Source of the DNA: Thiohalocapsa sp963704155
GTDB lineage: Bacteria > Pseudomonadota > Gammaproteobacteria > Chromatiales > Chromatiaceae
Reading direction: 5' to 3'
DNA length: 64,000 nt
Assembly: GCA_963704155.1 (NCBI GenBank)
Contig: CAVPHF010000002.1
Span: 62,001-126,000 of the forward strand
The position numbers were made by a program, and so were the translations under genes. The notes beneath the pieces were generated by a model that saw only the letters and a program-made list of their open reading frames with translations, was not told the DNA's origin and did not search any database. Below are positions 18,583-25,851 of this stretch, piece after piece. Position 1 is the first letter of the stretch, and each line of letters opens with the position of its first letter.

Positions 18583-19902
18583 ATGCCGCATGTACTGACG
18601 CAACGATCGGTGCTGGCCTGGGCCTTCTACGACTGGGCCAATTCCGCCTTTGCCACCACCGTGATGGCGGGCTTCTTTCCAGTCTTCTACAGCGCCATCA
18701 GCGGCGACCTGTCCGTCCAAGACGCGCAATTCTGGTTCAACGCGGCCTTGTTCGCCGCCAGCTTGTCCATTGCGGTTTCGGCACCAATCCTTGGCGCGGT
18801 GGCGGACCGCGGCGGAAGCCGAAAGCGCTTTCTCGCCGTCTTCACCATGCTCGGCATCCTGATGACGGCCGGTCTCGTCTGGGTCCACGCCGGACAGTGG
18901 CCGCTCGGCCTCGCCCTCTATGCGCTCGGCACCCTGGGGTTCGCCGGGGCCAATGTCTTCTACGACTCGATGTTGACGGACATCGCGGGCAAAGACGACT
19001 TCGACCTGGTGTCGGCGTTCGGCTACGCGCTCGGCTACGTCGGCGGCGGCCTGCTGTTCGCGGTGAATGTGTTGATGGCGCAGCAGCCGGACTGGTTTGG
19101 TCTCACCGACGCCGGCGCGGCAATTCGCGCGTCCTTCGTCTCGGTGGCAGTCTGGTGGGCCTTGTTCTCGCTGCCGCTGCTGCTGCTCGTCAAGGAGTCA
19201 CCGACCGCTGACGCTGCACCGCCGGCGCGCGCGGTGCGCGAGGGGTTGGCGCAACTGAAGCAGACGCTGCGTGAGATTCGCGCCATGCGTGTCATCCTGC
19301 TGTTTCTTGCCGCCTATTGGCTCTATATCGACGGCGTCAACACCGTCATCAAGACGGCCGTGTTCTTTGGCGACCGCGTCCTCGGGCTAGACCAGGGCGG
19401 ACTGGTCACGGCGCTGCTGGTGACCCAGTTCGTCGCCTTTCCAGCGGCGCTGGCGTTTGGCTGGCTGGGCAAGCGGATCGGGCCGCGGCCGGCGATCCTG
19501 ATCGGGCTCGCGGTCTACCTGATGGCCATCATCTACGCCTGGCGTTTCCTGCAAACCGCGGGGGATTTCTACGCGCTGGCGATCGCCATCGGCCTGGTTC
19601 AGGGCGGAGTCCAAAGCCTGTCACGTTCTCTGTATGCGCGCCTGATCCCGGTCGACAAGGCGGCCGAGTTCTTTGGCTTCTTCAACATGGTCGGTAAGTT
19701 CGCGACCTTGCTTGGTCCGCTGCTGCTCGCGCTGACCCCGCTGGTCATTCCCGGCGCCGGACCGCGCGACAGCATCCTGTCGCTGTCGCTGCTGTTCATT
19801 CCCGGCGCCCTGCTGCTTTGGCGGGTGCAGCCCGAGGTCGGACAGCAGCTGGCCGCGGATCTCGGCACACCCGCGGCAGAACATCGGCCCCCCAGCCCCT
19901 AA
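18583..19902 (+). CDS. UMF1-family MFS transporter (Atg22-like)
   Basis: A 439-residue inner-membrane protein with about 12 transmembrane helices. It matches the UMF1/Atg22 group: N-terminal AWAFYDWANSAFATTV, then APILGAVADRGGSRKR after the second helix, and SLSRSLYARLIP in the second half. The yeast relative exports amino acids from the vacuole; bacterial substrates are unknown. The ATG at 18583 puts the conserved YDWANS motif about 16 residues in, as usual. It is followed after 11 bases by the DUF502 gene, so the two are likely co-transcribed. Confidence 0.85.
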   Translation: MPHVLTQRSVLAWAFYDWANSAFATTVMAGFFPVFYSAISGDLSVQDAQFWFNAALFAASLSIAVSAPILGAVADRGGSRKRFLAVFTMLGILMTAGLVWVHAGQWPLGLALYALGTLGFAGANVFYDSMLTDIAGKDDFDLVSAFGYALGYVGGGLLFAVNVLMAQQPDWFGLTDAGAAIRASFVSVAVWWALFSLPLLLLVKESPTADAAPPARAVREGLAQLKQTLREIRAMRVILLFLAAYWLYIDGVNTVIKTAVFFGDRVLGLDQGGLVTALLVTQFVAFPAALAFGWLGKRIGPRPAILIGLAVYLMAIIYAWRFLQTAGDFYALAIAIGLVQGGVQSLSRSLYARLIPVDKAAEFFGFFNMVGKFATLLGPLLLALTPLVIPGAGPRDSILSLSLLFIPGALLLWRVQPEVGQQLAADLGTPAAEHRPPSP

Positions 19903-19913
19903 TCTCTCTATCC

Positions 19914-20558
19914 ATGCCCGCCGGCTCAATGATCACCCAGCTCAGAAACCTGTTCCTGCAGGGCATTGCCCTGCTGGCGCCTCTGATCATCACCATCGCC
20001 TTGCTGGTCTGGCTCGGCCGCTCGGCGGAGTCGTTCATGGGCGGCCTGCTGCGGCATTTGATGCCGGATGCCTGGTATGTACCAGGCATGGGCCTGCTCG
20101 CCGGCATCGGCGTAACCTTGGCCGCCGGCCTGTTGGCGAACCTGTTCCTGGTGCGCTGGCTGCTGAACTGGGCGGAGCGCATCGTCGACCGCATCCCGCT
20201 CGTCAAGACGCTGTTCCAGGGCCTGAAGGATGTCGCCCGCTTCTTCGGCCGCAGTGGCGACAAGACGCTCGGGCGCCCAGTGGCCGTCGACATCCACGGC
20301 TTGCGGCTGGTCGGATTCGTCATGCAGGAAAGTGCCAGCCTGCCGCCGAGCAAGTCGTCGGGCGAGACGGCGGAACGTGTCGCCGTCTATTTGCCGATGA
20401 GCTACCAGGTGGGCGGCTATACCGTCTATGTGAACCCAGACCAAGTGGCTAACCTCGACGTCGGCACCGAGCAAGCGATGCGCGCCGTATTGACCGGCGG
20501 CGCGCTCGGCGATCGCTCGCAACCACGGAAGCACAAGGACGAAGAACAGCCAAGCTGA
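19914..20558 (+). CDS. DUF502 membrane protein
   Basis: A 214-residue protein with two N-terminal transmembrane helices (about 12-35 and 58-82) and a conserved soluble C-terminal domain. Typical DUF502 motifs are present: RIPLVKTLFQGLKDVARFF and the exit PMSYQVGGYTVYV. The function is unknown; relatives are linked to envelope integrity. The start at 19914 or 19929 follows the MFS gene by a few bases. The C-terminus is a short charged tail. Confidence 0.82.
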   Translation: MPAGSMITQLRNLFLQGIALLAPLIITIALLVWLGRSAESFMGGLLRHLMPDAWYVPGMGLLAGIGVTLAAGLLANLFLVRWLLNWAERIVDRIPLVKTLFQGLKDVARFFGRSGDKTLGRPVAVDIHGLRLVGFVMQESASLPPSKSSGETAERVAVYLPMSYQVGGYTVYVNPDQVANLDVGTEQAMRAVLTGGALGDRSQPRKHKDEEQPS

Positions 20559-20651
20559 CCGCACCGAGGCCAGATCATTGACGCGCAGTATCTGTGCAAC
20601 GACGGTAGCGATGACCTGAAAGAGTGCAAGAGCGCGCTGGAACCTTCGATT

Positions 20652-20670
20652 GCACCGACGCCGTCGGTGC
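20652..20670. promoter_or_regulatory. Perfect inverted repeat upstream of cynS
   Basis: GCACCGAC (20652-20659) and GTCGGTGC (20663-20670) are perfect 8-bp arms around GCC. It lies about 95 bases after the DUF502 stop and about 100 bases before the cynS -24 element. It could be a terminator for the former or an upstream activator site for the latter. It does not resemble the TTTCGTA boxes near cynA. Confidence 0.35.
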
Positions 20671-20766
20671 ACCGCCAGCGCACCGATGATCTGATCCCGC
20701 TGCCGAACCGGCAGCGAGATGAAGGCCGCCGGCTCGGACGATGGCCCTTCTTTAGCTGCCCTGATT

Positions 20767-20782
20767 TGGCATCGGGCTTGCT
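20767..20782 (+). promoter_or_regulatory. Sigma-54 promoter of cynS
   Basis: TGGCAT, five bases, TTGCT. GG and GC are at the exact spacing of a -24/-12 element (consensus TGGCACG-N4-TTGCW). Transcription should start near 20793, about 50 bases before the cynS ATG. A gene for sigma-54 (rpoN) and a sigma-54 activator are present in this window. Confidence 0.72.
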
Positions 20783-20842
20783 AATTCCTTTAGTTGCAGA
20801 CTTGGGAGTTCCAGTCCAAACGCAGCAACGAGGTAGGCGTCG

Positions 20843-21283
20843 ATGACCAAGACCGAGATGAAGACCGCGATCCTGGAGGCAAAGAAGTCCAAGGGGATGA
20901 CCTGGGAGGCACTGGCCTCTGCCGTCGGCCTATCCCCCGAGTTCACCTGCTCGGCATGTCTGGGCATGAACAGCATGAGCGAGGACAAAGCGAAGGCCTG
21001 CGCCGAAACGCTGGGGCTCGGCGCGGATGTGATCGCGGCGTTGCAGGAGTTTCCGATGAAGACCTGGGACCAGGTCGTGCCGACCGATCCGCTCATCTAT
21101 CGCTGGTATGAGATCGTCGGCGTCTACGGCGAGACGATTAAGGAGCTCATCCACGAGAAGTTCGGCGACGGCATCATGAGCGCGATCGACTTCACGATGG
21201 ATGTGGACAAGCAGCAAGATCCGAAGGGCGACCGGGTGGTCGTCACATTGAACGGCAAGTTTCTGCCCTACAAATCCTGGTGA
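20843..21283 (+). CDS. cynS: Cyanate hydratase (cyanase)
   Basis: Converts cyanate and bicarbonate to ammonia and carbon dioxide in the cytoplasm, supplying nitrogen and removing cyanate. It is 146 residues, somewhat shorter than the E. coli enzyme (156). The catalytic Arg87, Glu90 and Ser113 lie in DPLIYRWYEIVG and GIMSAIDF, with the same spacing as Arg96, Glu99 and Ser122 in E. coli. The N-terminal helical domain carries GLSPEFTCSACLG. GAGG lies nine bases before the ATG. It has its own sigma-54 promoter and is separated from the matching ABC transporter operon by a GNAT gene on the other strand. Confidence 0.95.
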   Translation: MTKTEMKTAILEAKKSKGMTWEALASAVGLSPEFTCSACLGMNSMSEDKAKACAETLGLGADVIAALQEFPMKTWDQVVPTDPLIYRWYEIVGVYGETIKELIHEKFGDGIMSAIDFTMDVDKQQDPKGDRVVVTLNGKFLPYKSW

Positions 21284-21319
21284 CGCGACGGCCGCGCGGC
21301 AGGTCCGCGCGCTGCCTGG

Positions 21320-22075
21320 TTATGCTGCGGGCTCGACGCTCTCGAGGGGTCGCTCAGCGCGCGCCGTTCGACGCGCTGGGTGCCATAAATCCCAAAGCCC
21401 CTGCCACAGCTCCTCCGTCAACTCCTGGCTAAGCCGGAAGACCTGATCAGTCGAGTCGAGCCAGTCCTGCCGCATAGCGCCGAACCCGAGGCCGGTCTCG
21501 AGCCACGACCAAGCCGGAGCCTCTGCAATACCAACTTTGACAGGAACTTGGTAGCGCAGCATGCCGTCGCCCCGATGCTCGGCCACACCACCAAAGCGTT
21601 TCGCCAAGGCCCGCATCCCGGCATTCTCGGCCAGCACTTCCACTTCGAAGCGCGCAATGCCCTTGGGCGCCGCTGCCCGCATCAACTGCTCGACCAACGC
21701 CTGACCAAGCCCGACCCCCTGAGCATCGTCGACAACGGCGATGGCGAGTTCTGCAGCTTCAGACGGCGCGGGCAGTCTCAGACAACGCGCCATGCCGAGC
21801 ATAGGTCCCTCCGAGCCATCGTCATTCAAGGCCATGGCCGCAACGGCAATATGGTCATTGCCATCAGTGATGGTCAGAAACTCGAGTTCAGCGTCCGTGA
21901 GCGCTTTCTTCACCGCAAAGAAGCGTGTTCGTCTGGACTCGGGCGACAACTGCTCGAAGCATTGCGCGACGCTGTTCTTGTCTTCGGCACGCGGCGCACG
22001 TAGTCGATAGCGGCCTCCGTTGCGGAGTCGCTTCTCGCCCAGGGGCGGTCCCGTCGATTGATCACAGATTGCCAT
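21320..22075 (-). CDS. GNAT-family N-acetyltransferase
   Basis: A 251-residue protein. The acetyl-CoA-binding core spans about residues 20-170: LSPESRRTRFF near the start, and the pyrophosphate loop AQGVGLGQALVEQL around residue 125. The first motif resembles acetyltransferases that modify acyl-CoA synthetases, so a protein substrate is possible but unproven. A C-terminal extension of about 65 residues (from PAWSWLE) has no recognised domain. The start at 22075 has GGAG nine bases upstream; 22084 is an alternative. It lies between cynS and the cyn transporter operon and follows cynD in the same direction, so it could be read through from the sigma-54 promoter of cynA. Confidence 0.78.
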   Translation of the reverse strand: MAICDQSTGPPLGEKRLRNGGRYRLRAPRAEDKNSVAQCFEQLSPESRRTRFFAVKKALTDAELEFLTITDGNDHIAVAAMALNDDGSEGPMLGMARCLRLPAPSEAAELAIAVVDDAQGVGLGQALVEQLMRAAAPKGIARFEVEVLAENAGMRALAKRFGGVAEHRGDGMLRYQVPVKVGIAEAPAWSWLETGLGFGAMRQDWLDSTDQVFRLSQELTEELWQGLWDLWHPARRTARAERPLESVEPAA

Positions 22076-22292
22076 CTTAAACATCTCCGGGCGAGGCCTC
22101 GTACCAGCGCCATCGGCTATCGGATTCTCCAGCAATCACATTGGTACTTTAACCAACAGACATTGCTGCACTGCACAATAAGATGGACGCAAAGTCGGAA
22201 AGTTGCAACCTGCAGTCGATGGAAAATGAGGATATTGCGACGCGAATCTCACGCGCCGACACCGAAGGCGAGGTGTTGCTGGCAGCAGCGCC

Positions 22293-23261
22293 TCAGTTGC
22301 CGATCACGGCCCTGAGCGGCCGAGTTTGCGAATCGAGCCTGTCCGGCAGCGCGGCAACACCAGAAGCCTCTGCCCGCGCGTGCGCGGCCGGGTCCACGGC
22401 CACCGGCGCCATGGCCTCGGCGTGCACCTCGCGACTGTGCTCGGCGTCGCGAACGGCGTCGTCGCGCTCGGACAGCTCGCGGGAGCGCGACACCAAGAAG
22501 TCGACCAAGTGCGTCCGGATCGGGTAGTAGCCAGGGTCGTGGATGATGCTGGAGCGATCTCGTGGGCGTTCGATGCTGACCTGCACCGATTCGGCCACAC
22601 GCGCATGCGGGCCATTGGTCATCAGCAGGATGCGGTCGGCGAGCAGGATAGCCTCATCCACGTCGTGCGTGATCATGAACACCGTTTGGTGGGTTTCGGC
22701 GCAGATCTTCAAGAGTTCGTCCTGGATGGTGCCGCGCGTGAGGGCATCCAGGGCGCCGAAGGGTTCATCCAAAAGCAGGAGTTGCGGCTGCGTCGCGAAG
22801 GCCCGAGCAATGGACACGCGTTGGCGCATGCCGCCAGAGAGCTGGCTTGGCTTGCGCTGCTCGGCACCGTCCTTCAAACCGACCATATGCAGATACTTCA
22901 AGCTGTGCTGGCGCACCTGGGCCTTGCTCCAGCCCGGAAAGCGTGCGCGCACGCCGAAGGTGACGTTGGCGAGCGCCGAGCGCCACGGCAGCAGGGAATA
23001 ATTCTGGAACACGACGCCGCGCTCCAGCGATGGCCCGCGAACCTCCTTACCCGCCATGTACACCTCACCGCCGCTGGCCGAATCGAGGCCGGCCAGCACG
23101 TTGAGAATCGTGGACTTGCCGCAACCGGAGTGGCCGATGATGCAGACGAACTCGCCTTTTTCCAGGCCGAAGCTGACGTGATCGAACACCGTCAGCTCCC
23201 CATCCTGGCCAGGAAAGCGTTTGGCCAGGTGCCTGACCTCTAGAAAGTGTTGCTCGCTCAT
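22293..23261 (-). CDS. cynD: ABC transporter ATP-binding protein, NrtD/CynD type
   Basis: A 322-residue ATPase of the nitrate/cyanate/bicarbonate importer family. It has Walker A GHSGCGKST, Q-loop FQNYSLLPW, signature LSGGMRQR, Walker B LLLLDEPFGALD and H-loop MITHDVDEA. The C-terminal part (from about 245) includes IHDPGYYPIRTHLVDFL, typical of NrtD/CynD, followed by a variable acidic/Ala tail of about 50 residues. The true start is 23261 (MSEQHFLEV); AGGAG eight bases upstream lies inside the end of cynB, so translation is coupled. The cyanate assignment is inferred from the neighbouring cynS. Confidence 0.88.
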   Translation of the reverse strand: MSEQHFLEVRHLAKRFPGQDGELTVFDHVSFGLEKGEFVCIIGHSGCGKSTILNVLAGLDSASGGEVYMAGKEVRGPSLERGVVFQNYSLLPWRSALANVTFGVRARFPGWSKAQVRQHSLKYLHMVGLKDGAEQRKPSQLSGGMRQRVSIARAFATQPQLLLLDEPFGALDALTRGTIQDELLKICAETHQTVFMITHDVDEAILLADRILLMTNGPHARVAESVQVSIERPRDRSSIIHDPGYYPIRTHLVDFLVSRSRELSERDDAVRDAEHSREVHAEAMAPVAVDPAAHARAEASGVAALPDRLDSQTRPLRAVIGN

Positions 23262-23266
23262 GGTCG

Positions 23267-24097
23267 TCACTCCTGGTACTGGACGAGCCGGCTGGCCGTC
23301 GCGAGGGCCATATCCAGCAGCATCCCCACGACACCGATCATCAGGATCGAGAAGATAACGCTGGTGAGGTCCAAATTGTTCCACTCGTTCCAGACGTAGT
23401 AGCCGATGCCGGTCCCGCCGACCAGCATCTCGGCGGCGACGATGACCAGCCACGCAATGCCGATACTGATCCGCATGCCGGTCAGGATGGTGGGTGCCGC
23501 CGCCGGCAGGATCACCTGGATGGCGGTATTGAACGGCGTCAGCTCATGGGTTCGGGCCACATTGACCCAGTCCTTACGCACCCCGGCGACCCCGAACGCG
23601 GTATTGATCAGCATCGGCCAGATGCTGCAGATAAAGATGACGAAGATCGACGAGGTCTCCGAGTCCTTGATGATAAAGAGCGCGAGCGGCATCCAGGCGA
23701 GCGGCGAGATGGGCTTGAGGATCTGGATAAACGGGTTAAGCGCCTTGTACATCAACGGCGACATGCCAATCAGGAAGCCCAGCGGGATGGCCACCAGCGC
23801 AGCCAACACAAACCCCGTCAGCACCCGCAGGATCGAGTAGCCGAGCTGGATGCCGATACCCTTGTCGTTGGGGCCGGCGTCGTAGAAGGGATTGGACAGC
23901 TCCGCCACCGCCAGCCCGATCACGGCGGACGGCGGCGGCACCCTTGCCTCCTGGTCGGCGCCGCCCATCAACATCTCGTATTCGGTGAGATGCTCCGATG
24001 CGCCCGGGGGGGTGTTGCTCAGCTCCCACAGCCCGAGAGCCACCACCAGCAGCGCGATCGACAGCAAGGCCGCGCGCAGATTCAAGGATTCCAGCAT
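23267..24097 (-). CDS. cynB: ABC transporter permease, NrtB/CynB type
   Basis: A 276-residue inner-membrane permease with an N-terminal anchor (about 8-30) and five further helices. The conserved EAA-like loop is present (VILPAAAPTILTGMRISIG, about residues 190-210). The region SPLAWMPLALFIIKDSETSSIF is typical of nitrate/cyanate permeases. It starts three bases after the cynA stop and ends five bases before cynD, forming one operon cynA-cynB-cynD. Confidence 0.88.
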   Translation of the reverse strand: MLESLNLRAALLSIALLVVALGLWELSNTPPGASEHLTEYEMLMGGADQEARVPPPSAVIGLAVAELSNPFYDAGPNDKGIGIQLGYSILRVLTGFVLAALVAIPLGFLIGMSPLMYKALNPFIQILKPISPLAWMPLALFIIKDSETSSIFVIFICSIWPMLINTAFGVAGVRKDWVNVARTHELTPFNTAIQVILPAAAPTILTGMRISIGIAWLVIVAAEMLVGGTGIGYYVWNEWNNLDLTSVIFSILMIGVVGMLLDMALATASRLVQYQE

Positions 24098-24100
24098 GGG

Positions 24101-25594
24101 TCAGGTCCGCTTGATGTCGAAGCTCTGGACGTATTCCTCGGGCTTACTCCAGTCGAACTCCTTACCCATGATCATGTAGTTCTCATAGGTCTTGTCCGGT
24201 ACTGGGTAGCCAAGCTCGGCCATGTACTTACCGGCGTCGGAGGCCAGATAGACCTGCTCGGCGATGCCCTTGTAGTCGATTTCGCCTTCGACATAGCCCC
24301 AACGCTTCATCTGCGTCAGGATCCAGACCGCCATCGAGTGCCAGGGGAAGGGGTCGAAGTCGATGCGGTCCGGAACGTCCTGGATATTGCCTAGCCCGTC
24401 GGCGAAACGTCCGGTCAGTACCTGTTCGACCACCGGCACCGGTTGGTTGAGATAGTTCTTCGGCGCAATGGCAGCGGCGATCTCCTTACGGTTCTCGCTC
24501 TTCTGCGAATAGTGCGTCGCATCGACGATGGACTTCAGCAGCGCCGCATAGGTGTTCGGCAGCGTGGTCGCGAACTCGTCAGAGCAGGCGAAGGCGCAGC
24601 ACGGATGCCCGGCCCAGATGTCTTTGGTCAAAATGTGGATGAAGCCGACCTTCTCCCAAACTGCCCGCTGGTTGAAGGGGTCGGGAGATAGGTAACCGTC
24701 CAGATTACCGGCACGCAGGTTGGCGACCATCTCCGGCGGCGGCACCACGCGGATCTGGATGTCCTGGTCCGGGTCGAGGCCGTGCTCGGCGACGTAATAG
24801 CGCAGCAGGAAGTTATGCATGCTGTAGTCGAAGGGCACGCCGAACTTGAAGCCCTTCCAGTCCTTCGGGTCGCGCTTGTCCTTGTGGTCGACGTGCAGCA
24901 CGATGGCCTGACCGTTGATGTTCTCGACCGCCGGCATCCGATAGGGCACCGGGCTGGAGCCAGCCCCCATGGTCATGGCCAGCGGCATCGGCGTCAGCAT
25001 GTGCGAGGCGTCATACTCCTTTGCCAATGATTTGTCCCGCGCCACCGCCCAACCTGCCGTCTTGATGACATCCACGTCCAGGCCGTACTTCTCGTAAAAG
25101 CCCAGCGGGTGGGCCATGATGATCGGGGTCGCGCAGGTGATGGGGACAAAACCGACCTTGAGCTTGGTCTTCTCGGGCTTCAACATCTCCTCCTTGACCG
25201 CCGCCTTGACCTTGTCCATCGGCAACAGGGTGCCGAGGATACCGGCTAGCGTGCCGCCGCCCACCAAACCGAGGAAGCTGCGTCGGCTGATGTCGTTGTG
25301 GCCGAACAGCCCACGCACGATGGCGCTCTCGACCGCGCGATCCATGACCTCGTCCGGGGTGTCGAAAGCGGCCCGACTCGGGGTCGGTGCGAGGCGCCCA
25401 TTCGATGCGTCGGCGCTGCTGCTAGGGCCTCCGGAGCCTATGGTTGTCAGGCTGTCGGTCAACTCGGTCAGGGAACAGTCATGCCGAGGCGCCTCCGGCA
25501 CCCGTTTGGTGTCACAGACCGCACAACTGCAGGAAGGACCATGCTGCAGGTCGGTATCGGCATCGAAGGGATTACCCAGGCTTTGGTACGACAT
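24101..25594 (-). CDS. cynA: NrtA/CmpA-family solute-binding protein, cyanate/nitrate type
   Basis: A 497-residue binding protein. The mature domain (from about residue 140, LKVGFVPITCATPIIMAHP) closely follows the NrtA/CmpA/CynA family, including AVENINGQA, VPFDYSMHNFLLRYY and IWAGHPCCAF. A Tat motif (SRRSFLG) occurs only at residues 103-108, after a long N-terminal part that contains a CxCxxC cluster (Cys22, Cys24, Cys27). Similar Cys-bearing N-termini exist in proteobacterial relatives. ATG 25594 is preferred over an upstream TTG because GAGGAA lies about four bases before it. Cyanate is the likeliest ligand from context, but nitrate or bicarbonate cannot be excluded. Confidence 0.88.
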   Translation of the reverse strand: MSYQSLGNPFDADTDLQHGPSCSCAVCDTKRVPEAPRHDCSLTELTDSLTTIGSGGPSSSADASNGRLAPTPSRAAFDTPDEVMDRAVESAIVRGLFGHNDISRRSFLGLVGGGTLAGILGTLLPMDKVKAAVKEEMLKPEKTKLKVGFVPITCATPIIMAHPLGFYEKYGLDVDVIKTAGWAVARDKSLAKEYDASHMLTPMPLAMTMGAGSSPVPYRMPAVENINGQAIVLHVDHKDKRDPKDWKGFKFGVPFDYSMHNFLLRYYVAEHGLDPDQDIQIRVVPPPEMVANLRAGNLDGYLSPDPFNQRAVWEKVGFIHILTKDIWAGHPCCAFACSDEFATTLPNTYAALLKSIVDATHYSQKSENRKEIAAAIAPKNYLNQPVPVVEQVLTGRFADGLGNIQDVPDRIDFDPFPWHSMAVWILTQMKRWGYVEGEIDYKGIAEQVYLASDAGKYMAELGYPVPDKTYENYMIMGKEFDWSKPEEYVQSFDIKRT

Positions 25595-25708
25595 CGTATT
25601 CCTCAATGTTGGCAGCCAGGGTCTTGGCCCGACCCTTAGCTAGCGAAGACAACAGACGGATGTGCTGGCGGGCTGGTCACCAAGGACAGTCGCCATGGCC
25701 TTTGACTA

Positions 25709-25724
25709 AGCAATCCGCGCGCCA
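25709..25724 (-). promoter_or_regulatory. Sigma-54 promoter of the cynABD operon
   Basis: Read on the minus strand: TGGCGC, five bases, TTGCT. GG and GC have exact -24/-12 spacing. Only one base of the first half differs from TGGCAC. Transcription would start near 25698, about 100 bases upstream of the cynA ATG. Confidence 0.72.
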
Positions 25725-25793
25725 AATCCAGAGGAAACTAATCGGGTTCTGATTCAGCAGGGGCTTGGGCGGAAATACTCCGATCACCAAGAC

Positions 25794-25845
25794 CACGGAA
25801 TTTCGTGATTTACAATTTTTCGTAGAAGAGCAACGATATTTCGTA
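25794..25845. promoter_or_regulatory. Cluster of TTTCGT(A) boxes, probable enhancer for the sigma-54 activator
   Basis: TTTCGT occurs at 25801-25806, 25818-25823 and 25839-25844; the last two continue as TTTCGTAG. The first copy is embedded in a near-palindrome CACGGAATTTCGTG (25794-25807). The core resembles the FhlA operator (ATTTCGTACGAAAT). The cluster lies about 95-150 bases upstream of the predicted cynA start of transcription, the usual place for an upstream activating sequence, and directly before the activator start codon, so autoregulation is possible. Confidence 0.55.
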
Positions 25846-25851
25846 GCCGCG

